Source: a virus
DNA length: 64,000 nucleotides
IMG/VR virus record: IMGVR_UViG_3300046170_000378
Span: 148,343 to 212,342 of that record
Direction: 5' to 3' (one strand)
Of this stretch, positions 51,166-58,977 are shown piece after piece. A model generated the notes under the pieces. The model saw only the letters and a program-made list of their open reading frames with translations, was not told the DNA's origin and made no database searches. Within the stretch, counting starts at the first letter, position 1; every line of letters begins with the position of its first letter. Both the position numbers and the translations under genes were made by a program.

Positions 51166-52234
51166 ACAAGAACAATTTTTACATGACTATTTGAATGCTT
51201 ATGCACCAGTAGCTCAAGAAACTGAAGGTCAACAAATATGGTCAGATTATATTAAACCATATTGTGATTTCTTAAAACAAGATGCATATGGAACTAGTTA
51301 TGGTATTTTAAAAGGAAGAACTGGATCTAGAAAGAATTCAAATCGTGTAATCATTGAAGCACACTGTGACGAGATTGCATGGATAATTACACATATCGAA
51401 AAAGATGGAATGATTAGAGTTAGACGCCATGGTGGGTCTGATAATATGATAGCACCATCAAAGTCTGTAATGATCCATACACATGATGGCAAAAAAGTTA
51501 GAGGAGTTTTTGGATGGCCAGCAATCCACACACGAACAAAAAGAGTCGAACAAGGATATGATCAACATGAATTGTGGGTAGATTGTGGACTTAAAGATTT
51601 TGATGCTGTAAATGCAGCTGGTGTTGAAGTTGGAAACCTAATCACATTTGACACACAATTAGAAGAGATTGGAGACTACTATGTCGGTAGATCGTTAGAT
51701 AATAAGATAGGTGGTTACATCATAGCAGAAGCTCTTAGAACTATTTGGGAAAAAGGTGTTGGTTTACCATATGATTTATATGTAGTAAACTCAGTTCAAG
51801 AAGAAGTTGGCCTTTATGGTGCTAAGAAAATAGCTAAAGAACTACAAGCAGATTTGGCACTCGTACACGATGTGTGCCATAATGTTAATACACCAAAAAT
51901 GGACCGAGCTAAGTATGGCCCAGTCGATGGTGGCAAAGGACCTTCATTAGAATACACATCTCAAAATCATAGAGGTATTTTAAATATGTTAAAGGACGTA
52001 GCTAAAGATGCAAAATTACCATTGCAACATCACGTTGGCAGTTATGGTAATGACACTGTTGCTTTCTTTTTAGAAAACACTCCAACTGCAATTCTAGCAA
52101 CACCTGTCAAATATATGCATACTACTGTAGAAATGGCACATAAAGAAGATGTAGAAAATTGCATTAAATTGTTTGTAGAATTCTTAGAGGCACTAACTCC
52201 AGAAAAAATAGATGAAATTAATAATAAGGGGTGA
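51158..52234 (+). CDS. M42-family metallo-aminopeptidase
   Basis: 358 residues, the normal M42 length. Dinuclear-zinc motifs: I-I-E-A-H-C-D-E-I near 64-72, R-S-L-D-N-K-I-G-G near 178, catalytic Q-E-E-V-G-L near 212, H-D-V near 233 and K-Y-M-H-T-T-V-E near 325. Tetrahedral-type aminopeptidases trim N-terminal residues of peptides in the cytoplasm. Looks acquired from a cellular host. May recycle amino acids during infection. Confidence 0.88.
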   Translation: MNKQEQFLHDYLNAYAPVAQETEGQQIWSDYIKPYCDFLKQDAYGTSYGILKGRTGSRKNSNRVIIEAHCDEIAWIITHIEKDGMIRVRRHGGSDNMIAPSKSVMIHTHDGKKVRGVFGWPAIHTRTKRVEQGYDQHELWVDCGLKDFDAVNAAGVEVGNLITFDTQLEEIGDYYVGRSLDNKIGGYIIAEALRTIWEKGVGLPYDLYVVNSVQEEVGLYGAKKIAKELQADLALVHDVCHNVNTPKMDRAKYGPVDGGKGPSLEYTSQNHRGILNMLKDVAKDAKLPLQHHVGSYGNDTVAFFLENTPTAILATPVKYMHTTVEMAHKEDVENCIKLFVEFLEALTPEKIDEINNKG

Positions 52235-52260
52235 AACCTTTAAAAAATAACAAGTATAAT
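52231..52260 (+). promoter_or_regulatory. TGAAAC/TATAAT-type promoter
   Basis: GTGAAA (52231-52236), 18-bp spacer, TATAAT (52255-52260), 23 bp before ATG 52284. Confidence 0.6.
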
Positions 52261-52283
52261 ACCCGAACAAAAATAAATTAAAC

Positions 52284-52643
52284 ATGTCTTATCAAATTAG
52301 AAAGGTAGAACGTTACACAAACTGGGAAGCTACACAAGCAGTAGATATTGATCCTAGTGATTTTACAGATCTTGCGACATTTCCCTACGAAGGCGATTCA
52401 GAACAAGATTTTGTTGAGTATATTCAAGATCTTTATTACGAAGATTGGTATGAAATTTGTGAAGAATTAGAAAGTTTAGATAGATTGACATCAGCAGACG
52501 CCTTGGCAACTATATTTGAAGGTGAAATGGAAATCTATTCCTCATCTGTAGAAAAAGAAGAGGTTTCGTGGATCGAAGTTGGGGAAATTGACGAATCATA
52601 TAGCAAGTATGGTGGTTTTAACGCAAGTGCTAGCACATTATAA
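52284..52643 (+). CDS. Acidic hypothetical protein (119 aa)
   Basis: Strongly acidic with many Tyr and Trp (E-D-W-Y-E-I-C-E-E-L-E). Acidic small phage proteins can mimic DNA, but no specific similarity was seen. Own promoter. Confidence 0.55.
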   Translation: MSYQIRKVERYTNWEATQAVDIDPSDFTDLATFPYEGDSEQDFVEYIQDLYYEDWYEICEELESLDRLTSADALATIFEGEMEIYSSSVEKEEVSWIEVGEIDESYSKYGGFNASASTL

Positions 52644-52650
52644 TAAATTT

Positions 52651-52680
52651 TTGAAACAAAAAAGAGTAATCATATATAAT
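52651..52680 (+). promoter_or_regulatory. TGAAAC/TATAAT-type promoter (histone-like gene)
   Basis: TTGAAA (52651-52656), 18-bp spacer, TATAAT (52675-52680), 25 bp before ATG 52706. Confidence 0.65.
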
Positions 52681-52705
52681 TAGTATTAAACAAATAAATT
52701 AAACA

Positions 52706-52882
52706 ATGGAAGAATTATTAAACCAAATGAACGAGATTTTAGCTGACATCCAAGATGACGCAGTAAAATTTGAAGAAAAAGGAAATAAAGCAGCAGGTAC
52801 AAGAGTACGTAAAGCGATGCAAAACATCAAAGCTGTGGCACAAGAAGTAAGAGTTTACGTAAGCGCTAAAAACAACGCGTAA
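52706..52882 (+). CDS. Histone H1/Hc1-like DNA-binding protein
   Basis: 58 residues. Matches the Hc1-like family common in Bacteroidota and chlamydiae: an acidic first helix, E-K-G-N-K-A-A-G-T-R-V-R-K-A near 24-37 and a second helix. The Lys/Ala-rich tail of longer members is reduced. Such proteins bind and compact DNA. Its strong promoter and a tRNA-Ala shortly downstream suggest an early, highly expressed unit. Confidence 0.75.
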   Translation: MEELLNQMNEILADIQDDAVKFEEKGNKAAGTRVRKAMQNIKAVAQEVRVYVSAKNNA

Positions 52883-52929
52883 GTAAACAAAAGTCTATTC
52901 AGCAATTGAGACTTAAAATATAGATTGTT

Positions 52930-53003
52930 GGGGGATTAGCTCAGCTGGCTAGAGCGCCTGCCTTGCACGCAGGAGGTCATCAGTTCGACTCTGATATTCT
53001 CCA
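52930..53003 (+). tRNA. tRNA-Ala (UGC)
   Basis: Acceptor GGGGGAT/ATTCTCC (two G-U pairs), anticodon stem CCTGC/GCAGG with TGC. No encoded CCA. Confidence 0.9.
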
Positions 53004-53440
53004 CTGAAGACACAGTTCTTTGAAATATTGGGAAGGCACATTTGATACTGATCATTGATGATGTGAGTGTATTGCCGAAAAAATCCTGACGGAAAGAGGG
53101 ATTAAGGCACACCAGACACCGAACACGTTTCGGCTTAGTTGCAGAAGTGAGTAACTAAGACTTGGCAAAGTAGATGGTGGTAGATCGAGAAAGATAACAT
53201 AAACTAATCTTTCTAGGAGCATTGCAAGTACCCGAGAGGAAATCTTGCCCAAGTGACCGAATATCCTGTCTTATTAGGGGATAAGGTACAATCAAAGCCG
53301 TTGCGGCGCTACAACGAGATTAACCATCTTGAGTAGAACTTGAAATAATAGTAAAGTTGATTGGTATGCAGTAATCATTACAATAAGTCGATCTTCTAGA
53401 GCTGGTATACTCTAGTACACGATCCTTCCTTTTTTTATTA
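53004..53440 (+). ncRNA. Structured noncoding region between tRNA-Ala and tRNA-Gly
   Basis: About 440 nt without a credible ORF. Successive stems are visible: CCGAA/TTCGG (near 53117), CTTAGTT/AACTAAG (near 53133), a perfect 8-bp AGAAAGAT/ATCTTTCT (near 53189), GCCG/CGGC (near 53299) and CTAGAG/CTCTAG (near 53396), ending near a T7 run at 53428. The first bases, AGTTCTTTGAAATATTGGG, resemble the segment after tRNA-Ala in Bacteroidota rRNA spacers. It does not fit tmRNA or RNase P RNA. Confidence 0.5.
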
Positions 53441-53441
53441 A

Positions 53442-53517
53442 GCGAAAGTAGCTCAGCTGGTAGAGCATGACCTTGCCAAGGTCAGGGTCGCCGGTTCGAA
53501 CCCGGTCTTTCGCTCCA
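53442..53517 (+). tRNA. tRNA-Gly (GCC)
   Basis: Acceptor GCGAAAG/CTTTCGC, anticodon stem TGACC/GGTCA-type with GCC, encoded CCA (53515-53517). Confidence 0.93.
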
Positions 53518-53611
53518 TCAACAAAGAGAAATGTATCCTTACTTCTCTTGAGTTCGAGGACACGCAGCATAAAATTCTAGACAAGCAGAAGTCGTAGGTT
53601 CCCGAACACCT

Positions 53612-53651
53612 AAACCGCCTATCCGATACAGGAAACAGCGGTTTTTTTTTT
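53612..53651 (+). terminator. Terminator of histone/tRNA transcript
   Basis: Stem AAACCGC (53612-53618) with GCGGTTT (53638-53644) and a run of about ten T. The preceding ~95 nt after tRNA-Gly hold an AGAGA/TCTCT hairpin and nothing else recognised. Confidence 0.75.
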
Positions 53652-53679
53652 GAAACAAACAACCCTTTGTAAATATAAT
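53650..53679 (+). promoter_or_regulatory. TGAAAC/TATAAT-type promoter
   Basis: TTGAAA (53650-53655), 18-bp spacer, TATAAT (53674-53679), 16 bp before ATG 53696. Its -35 overlaps the terminator T-run. Confidence 0.65.
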
Positions 53680-53695
53680 ATAAAAGATTTTAGAC

Positions 53696-53917
53696 ATGAA
53701 TATAGAATTATGGATTGACCAATTACAATTAGATCAAATGGTCAAAAATATAGAGAATCCAATTGAAGCTGCTGAAGAGGCATTTGAAAACTTAGTAGAA
53801 TACACAACATTGCCAACATTAGAAGGACAAATATGTGTCTCAGTTAACTATGATACATATATTAGTTTGATTGACAATGACCTATTGTCTGAGTGGACTG
53901 TAAATGAAAATCTATAA
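53696..53917 (+). CDS. Small acidic protein (73 aa)
   Basis: Acidic and helical then strand-rich (Q-I-C-V-S-V-N-Y-D-T-Y-I). Two bases before thioredoxin, same operon. Unknown. Confidence 0.6.
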   Translation: MNIELWIDQLQLDQMVKNIENPIEAAEEAFENLVEYTTLPTLEGQICVSVNYDTYISLIDNDLLSEWTVNENL

Positions 53918-53919
53918 TT

Positions 53920-54201
53920 ATGAATAAAGAAGATCTTAAAACAGGCAGAGTATTAGTTGATTTTTATGCTAATTGGTGTGGGCCATGCAGAATGCTAAGT
54001 AAACAATTAGATCAATATCAAGAAGAAATTACAGAAGTAAATGTAATTAAGGTTGATATTGAAGTGGAACATGAAATGGCACAAGCGTTCGGTGTTAGAT
54101 CTCTTCCAACACTAGTTTATATGGAAAATGGAGAAGTGATTGACAAGACAACTGGTATGATGCGAGTTAATGAATTAAAGCAATTTACTAAAACAGAATA
54201 A
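53920..54201 (+). CDS. Thioredoxin
   Basis: 93 residues. V-D-F-Y-A-N-W-C-G-P-C-R at 13-24 holds the redox CGPC, and the cis-Pro loop R-S-L-P-T-L-V is near 66-72. Slightly shorter than bacterial thioredoxin (~105). A dithiol reductant, possibly for ribonucleotide reductase or as a polymerase factor. Confidence 0.9.
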   Translation: MNKEDLKTGRVLVDFYANWCGPCRMLSKQLDQYQEEITEVNVIKVDIEVEHEMAQAFGVRSLPTLVYMENGEVIDKTTGMMRVNELKQFTKTE

Positions 54202-54202
54202 T

Positions 54203-54688
54203 ATGAAATGGTTAACAAGTACCTTTACTTACTGGTACGACTTGTATAAAGATATAAGAATGTGGTGGATCTTTAGAAAAACCGCTAGAGAAAATATTAA
54301 GATGCTCAATGAAGAGCATGAACTTAGAGTCGATTGGTTGGGTAGAATTTACGGTGTGGTTAATCTGCCAGAAGAAGTAAGATCTGCATCATTAGATGTA
54401 CAACAAGCATACGTCTTACAACAAATTACAAAGTATGGTGATTGCATGCTCAAAATAGGATTAGCTGATGTTGTATATCCACAAATAGAAAAAGTCAAAG
54501 ACAGTGCCTCATTCCTAATAGTATTGTGGCCAGTATTTGATGATTTATCATTATTGCCTATTCTGGGTAATATTATTAAAACAACATTTGTTGCATTTAT
54601 AACATTCGTGATCGTTAAATTCACATACGGTAATCTAGATCTAGTTTCAGCTTTGTGGGAGAAAGCATCTAATTGGATTAAATCATAA
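54203..54688 (+). CDS. Membrane-associated hypothetical protein (161 aa)
   Basis: Starts one base after the thioredoxin stop. Trp/Tyr-rich N-terminus, a central helical part and one or two C-terminal hydrophobic segments (L-I-V-L-W-P-V-F and T-F-V-A-F-I-T-F-V-I-V). Unknown. Confidence 0.6.
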   Translation: MKWLTSTFTYWYDLYKDIRMWWIFRKTARENIKMLNEEHELRVDWLGRIYGVVNLPEEVRSASLDVQQAYVLQQITKYGDCMLKIGLADVVYPQIEKVKDSASFLIVLWPVFDDLSLLPILGNIIKTTFVAFITFVIVKFTYGNLDLVSALWEKASNWIKS

Positions 54689-54692
54689 AAGT

Positions 54693-55457
54693 TTGGAAGG
54701 ATACGAAATTAATAGAGTCCAGGAAAATGGACTAAGATTCTATAGAGTAACCAAAGGTGACGAAGAAGTTGCAAAGTTACCATCTGTAACCACTGTCTTA
54801 GGTAATACCAAAGACATGTCTGGTTTAGAGAAGTGGAAAAAAAGAGTTGGTGAAGCAGAAGCCAACCGCATTTCTACATTGTCTATGAATAGAGGTACTA
54901 TTATGCACAGATTAATAGAACTTTATAAAGGAGAGACTTCGGGTGAACCAGAAGAAAGGTTAGCACAACTAAAGGAAATCTCTAAAGAAGACGAAGAAGT
55001 TAATCAATTCAAAGACGAAGAATTAGGAGCTTTCTTTTTACAACAAGCATGGACATTTTTTTACAAATTCTATTATAATCACGATGTGTACTTCGATAGA
55101 ATAAATGAGGTACTAGAAGCAGAAACTTTTTTATGGACCACTAAAGGTGGTGGATGGGCAGGAACAGTAGATAACATATCTGAACTTGTTGATAATAAAA
55201 TTATGATCATTGATTATAAGAATTCTCGTAAGCCTAAACAAGAAAAATGGATTCAAGATTACTTCTTACAGGCTGCAGCTTATTTTATAGCATATTGGGA
55301 TATGTCAGGTAAAAAGGCAGATGGTGCAGAGATTTGGATTGCTAATGAATTAGATAATTTACCACAAACATTTAGCATCACTCAAAGAGATTTGGAGTTC
55401 TATGCAAAGGAGTTTATGAAGCGCAGGAAGACGTTTAAAGAAAAATTCGATATATAA
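54693..55457 (+). CDS. PD-(D/E)XK exonuclease, MGME1/RecB-like
   Basis: 254 residues from a TTG at 54693 (no better ATG). Features of the MGME1/RecB-type single-strand exonucleases found in many T4-like phages: L-P-S-V-T-T-V-L-G near 29, N-R-G-T-I-M-H-R-L-I-E near 67, W-A-G-T-V-D-N-I near 156 (catalytic Asp) and I-I-D-Y-K-N-S near 173 (D-x-K), then Y-F-L-Q-A-A-A-Y. Likely recombination or replication processing. Confidence 0.78.
   Translation: MEGYEINRVQENGLRFYRVTKGDEEVAKLPSVTTVLGNTKDMSGLEKWKKRVGEAEANRISTLSMNRGTIMHRLIELYKGETSGEPEERLAQLKEISKEDEEVNQFKDEELGAFFLQQAWTFFYKFYYNHDVYFDRINEVLEAETFLWTTKGGGWAGTVDNISELVDNKIMIIDYKNSRKPKQEKWIQDYFLQAAAYFIAYWDMSGKKADGAEIWIANELDNLPQTFSITQRDLEFYAKEFMKRRKTFKEKFDI
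55449..55456 (+). promoter_or_regulatory. Late promoter-like box GATATATA
   Basis: GATATATAATACATAAATTAAAC overlapping the exonuclease stop, 23 nt before ATG 55480. Confidence 0.5.
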
Positions 55458-55479
55458 TACATAAATTAAACATAACATT

Positions 55480-55779
55480 ATGAACAAATTTAATACATTT
55501 TTAGCAGATCACGGTACAAAATTAATTCTTGTATTGTTGGTTTTAACATACTTCAAATCATGCGGAATTGATTCTGAAGTTGAAAAAACAAAGAAAGAAC
55601 TTAGACAAGTTGAGGCAGAAATTGACACACTAAATGCTACATTAATTAACACTATCATTACTGAAGAAAAGATGATAGAATTGATTAAAGAAACTCCAGC
55701 TTGGAAAACTTTAAGAATTGAAGAGATTTCAGATAAAGAAAGAATTTCAATCAACGCATTAGAAGAAAAAGAAGATTAA
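55480..55779 (+). CDS. Membrane-anchored coiled-coil protein (99 aa)
   Basis: One N-terminal span (L-I-L-V-L-L-V-L-T-Y-F) then a Glu/Lys/Thr coiled coil (E-K-T-K-K-E-L-R-Q-V-E-A-E-I). Topology resembles an i-spanin or tail-assembly membrane protein, without proof. Confidence 0.55.
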   Translation: MNKFNTFLADHGTKLILVLLVLTYFKSCGIDSEVEKTKKELRQVEAEIDTLNATLINTIITEEKMIELIKETPAWKTLRIEEISDKERISINALEEKED

Positions 55780-55784
55780 TTTTT

Positions 55785-56130
55785 ATGTCAAAGGAGAATA
55801 ATCATTCAGAAATAGCCAAAAAATTTGGTATAATTACTCCACCTACAATAAAGACGCCTGATGAACAACCTTCACAGATTAGTCAAATATTTACAGGATG
55901 GGCTAATTATATTAAAGATAAATTTGATAGGCTTTCTCCAGAAGTAAAAGAACTCAGTGAATCTAGGTTAAAATCTTGCGACTCATGTCATATGAGATCT
56001 GGACACAAATGTGATCCTAGTAAACAGGGTAAAAACGTAAAAACAGGCAATATGGTAAATGGGCTGTGGATGTAATATTGCTGCTAAAACCATGTCACCT
56101 GGATCATCTTGTCCTTTAGGCAAGTGGTAA
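55785..56130 (+). CDS. Cys-rich zinc-ribbon-like protein, frame broken
   Basis: About 114 residues when one G of GGG 56061-56063 is removed; uncorrected it stops at 56075. Cysteines C-D-S-C-H near 67, C-D-P near 77, C-G-C near 94 and a final C-P-L-G give a two-knuckle metal site. The N-terminal half is Pro/Lys-rich and helical. Unknown function. Confidence 0.55.
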
Positions 56131-56145
56131 ATATACAATAATAAA

Positions 56146-57163
56146 ATGGACAGAAATAAATTAGTAAAAAGATTTGTAATAGGTACGTTTATAACGACTA
56201 TACGCGTTAGTGTCTGTTATTTCTACTATTCACGTAATCGACTTTTTTGAGTTATCTAACCCATATTGGTTAGCAGTTACATTGGCAATAGGTTTTGAAA
56301 TAGGAGCAGCAGCTTCTTTGGCGTCTTTAGTGATTTTAAAGAAGATGAATAAAACTTTAGTTTGGGCATTATTCATTACTATTACATTAATGCAAATGCA
56401 AGGAAACATGTATTACGCATTTATAAATTTAGAAGATTTTGGAAGTTGGGCAGAGTTATTTGACCTGATAGATGAAGATATTATTGATCAAAAAAGAATT
56501 TTAGCATTTGTTTCAGGTGCAATACTTCCTTTAATTGCATTAGGATTTATTAAATCTCTAGTTGATTATATCAAACCAGAAGATGAGGACGAAGAATGGG
56601 ATGATGAAATCCCAGAAGACAGTATGTTAAATGACATTGAAAAAAATCTCGAAGAGGATGTTGAAGAAATGTATGATGCATATGTCGATAGACATGCTCC
56701 AGATCCAATAGATGAAGCTGAGTTTTTTGCAGCACATGATAACGGATTCGATGAGGAGCACGCATTAGACTTAGTACTTAATGATATGGTCGAGGACTTG
56801 ACAGATGAAGAACTAGATGATATTTTTGAAGAAGATTTAGATTTACTTGAAGAAGAACTAGATAAAGCTGAAGAAGAACTAGATAAAGCTGAAGAAGAAC
56901 TAGATAAAGTTGAAGAAGAGTTAGAAGAATTATCTGATAAGTTTGAAGTAGAAAATACTTCAGGAGATGTAGAAGTAATAAAAGTTAATCGTTCTAATCC
57001 ACCTTCTGCAACAGATGGAATGACCCAGTCAGAAATTGAAGCTTGGCAAACATTACACAGAAAGGGTGAAGAAGACTTACTAAAGAAGGCGCTAGATAAC
57101 AAGGCTAATTCAGACATGAAAGATTACATTAAAAAAGATTCAGATGCAAATAACAAATCTTAA
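56146..57163 (+). CDS. Multispan membrane protein with acidic heptad-repeat tail, frame broken
   Basis: About 338 residues from ATG 56146 with one extra base near 56205 (uncorrected, the longer frame starts at GTG 56210). Four hydrophobic segments in the first ~160 residues (for example L-A-V-T-L-A-I-G-F-E-I-G-A-A-A). A very acidic region follows, then a perfect heptad series E-E-E-L-D-K-A repeated three to four times (near 56850-56920), i.e. a coiled coil, and a basic end. It overlaps the next gene by 20 bp. Unknown. Confidence 0.6.
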
Positions 57164-57581
57164 TATAGATTTATCTAAAAAATATATTAACGAACCTTTA
57201 CAAAAAGAAGCACTAGTAGAAGTTGTTAAAGGTGGTAGCCATTTTACGGCACATAGGCTATATTTAATAGTTAATGGTTTAAAAGAAAGGTATAAGTTTT
57301 TAGAAGTAGACGATCATGAAAAATATGTTGTTTCGGCATCAGTGTATGTAAAATATGCATACGCAGGTAAAGCTAAACACCAAGTAGATTCTATTTCTTT
57401 TATGAAACCTCTTTTAAAACAGAAGAATGAATATAAGATTTCATTTTATATCACTGAACGAGAAACTAGAAAAGAGTTATTTTCATTTAAACACACAACA
57501 ACAAGCCAACAGGAATTGTGTGATCTGATCAATGATCTCAGAAATAAAACACAAAAGATATGCAATCAAAATACATTGTAA
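57144..57581 (+). CDS. Hypothetical protein (145 aa)
   Basis: Basic, beta-rich centre (Y-V-V-S-A-S-V-Y-V-K-Y-A-Y). Overlaps both neighbours (20 and 22 bp), so it is translationally coupled to the amidase paralogue. Unknown. Confidence 0.6.
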   Translation: MQITNLNIDLSKKYINEPLQKEALVEVVKGGSHFTAHRLYLIVNGLKERYKFLEVDDHEKYVVSASVYVKYAYAGKAKHQVDSISFMKPLLKQKNEYKISFYITERETRKELFSFKHTTTSQQELCDLINDLRNKTQKICNQNTL

Positions 57582-58480
57582 AATTTGGGCAGACCGGTGA
57601 TTTAGTATCTATACTACAAGATGCGTTAGGTGTAAAACAGGATGGTGTTTTTGGGCATGTGACAAAACAAGCGGTTCGTTTATTTCAAATACAACACAAA
57701 TTACAAGCGGATTCAGTAGTTGGACACGTGACATGGCTTAAGTTGGGTATTAATCCACTAGAATTAGATGCAGATACTGACATTACTACTTCTGCAACAT
57801 GGATTGAGCAGTATAATTTACCAGAAGGAGAATACGTTAACGAGATAGATGCTAAGCGATATATTTTTATATCTGTAAATAATGGCCAACATTCGCCATA
57901 TGAAGTTATAGACAGATGGGCTTCTGATCAAAGAGGTAGAGTTGGGGCGCATTATGTTATAGGTGGATTAGCAACGCATTTAGATGTTGATAAATTATCA
58001 GGGTCAGATAGTACATATGACGGTAAAGTTTTGCAAGCAATCAAAGATGAAAACAGAGGGTTTCATTTAGGTCGTATTAAGTCACATAAATTAATTAAAC
58101 ACAGTATAAGTGTAGAGCTGTGTTCTGCAGGGTATTTGAAAGAACAAGGAGGTAAGTATTTTACGTGGTATAATCAAGAAGTACATCCTAGTCAAGTTGT
58201 TAGATTAGAAAAATCATATAGAGGTTATAGATATTTTCACAAATATTCACAGAATCAGTTGGAATCATTAGAAGCATTACTAAAACTATTATGTGAAAAA
58301 CATGAGATCTATAATTATTCCACAGATATTAATAAACTCAGAGTCTCTGGCGTTAATCATTTTGATGATGCTATTGAATCTGACTTGAAAGTTTCTTCAA
58401 GAGACGTTCTAAGAAGCGATACTATAAGTATATCTCCACAAAGTGGATTATTAGATGTTCTTAGTAGATTTACCAGATGA
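57560..58480 (+). CDS. Endolysin paralogue with lost catalytic residues
   Basis: 306 residues. Same plan as the endolysin at 44056: PG-binding domain (1-62, D-G-V-F-G-H-V-T) then an amidase-like domain with the aligned blocks W-A-S-D-Q-R-G-R-V, H-Y-V-I-G-G, G-F-H-L-G-R and H-S-I-S-V-E-L. The zinc-ligand motif L-H-H-T-A-G is replaced by S-V-N-N-G-Q (105-110), and the C-terminal W-T-H-T-N-T-R-K-D-K-T-D is lost. It may bind peptidoglycan without cutting, perhaps as a virion or regulatory protein. Confidence 0.75.
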   Translation: MQSKYIVKFGQTGDLVSILQDALGVKQDGVFGHVTKQAVRLFQIQHKLQADSVVGHVTWLKLGINPLELDADTDITTSATWIEQYNLPEGEYVNEIDAKRYIFISVNNGQHSPYEVIDRWASDQRGRVGAHYVIGGLATHLDVDKLSGSDSTYDGKVLQAIKDENRGFHLGRIKSHKLIKHSISVELCSAGYLKEQGGKYFTWYNQEVHPSQVVRLEKSYRGYRYFHKYSQNQLESLEALLKLLCEKHEIYNYSTDINKLRVSGVNHFDDAIESDLKVSSRDVLRSDTISISPQSGLLDVLSRFTR

Positions 58481-58506
58481 AACTTATAATAGATTTTTTA
58501 TATAAC
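58478..58506 (+). promoter_or_regulatory. Weak TGAAAC/TATAAC-type promoter
   Basis: ATGAAA (58478-58483), 17-bp spacer, TATAAC (58501-58506), 17 bp before ATG 58524. Confidence 0.4.
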
Positions 58507-58523
58507 TTTTAAATAATTATAAC

Positions 58524-58760
58524 ATGCAAAAAGTATCTAATACACAACCTAACAATACAGAAGCAGAAGCTCAAGTGCTTTCTTCTCCATTTGAAGAGGT
58601 AAAGAACATGAATCAAGTAATGGCGGTTAATGTTCTTATTCAAGCAGCAAATGCTGCACAAGGCGCAGGAGCACTAAGCGTCCGTGATTCAGTTTTGGTA
58701 GCTAGCGCTGCCGAGTTTTTAACTCAAAGAACTACTGATACCACAAATGAAAAAGCTTAA
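58524..58760 (+). CDS. Ala-rich hypothetical protein (78 aa)
   Basis: Helical, Ala/Gln/Val-rich (L-I-Q-A-A-N-A-A-Q-G-A-G-A-L). Overlaps the next gene by 14 bp. First gene of the glycosylation operon. Unknown. Confidence 0.6.
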   Translation: MQKVSNTQPNNTEAEAQVLSSPFEEVKNMNQVMAVNVLIQAANAAQGAGALSVRDSVLVASAAEFLTQRTTDTTNEKA

Positions 58761-58977
58761 AGACATCTCATTAGAAGAGTTAAATCAAAAGTATACCGAT
58801 TTAATTAGACCTACTAATTTTATTCACGTTTTTAAATCAGACGATGAATTTAGAGAATGGGCTAGATTAGGTAGCACTGAAGATTTAGAATGGGCAATTA
58901 AAGAATTTGAAAAGGATGAACTTTTCAAATACTGTAACATTTTAAAACAAATTAAAGATGAAAATAGAAGTATCTAA
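58747..58977 (+). CDS. Small hypothetical protein (76 aa)
   Basis: Charged, helical: D-L-E-W-A-I-K-E-F-E-K-D-E. Overlaps both neighbours. Unknown. Confidence 0.55.
   Translation: MKKLKDISLEELNQKYTDLIRPTNFIHVFKSDDEFREWARLGSTEDLEWAIKEFEKDELFKYCNILKQIKDENRSI

Noticed and set aside
53004-53440. tmRNA, RNase P RNA or 23S rRNA 5' end
   Set aside because: No tRNA-like tmRNA ends, no tag ORF, no conserved RNase P P4 sequence, and no 23S start motif after the spacer-like bases. A short GAGGAAA at 53234 is not enough.
56566-57117. Minus-strand 183-residue Ser-rich ORF
   Set aside because: Antisense of the acidic heptad-repeat protein, with the same low-complexity shadow pattern.
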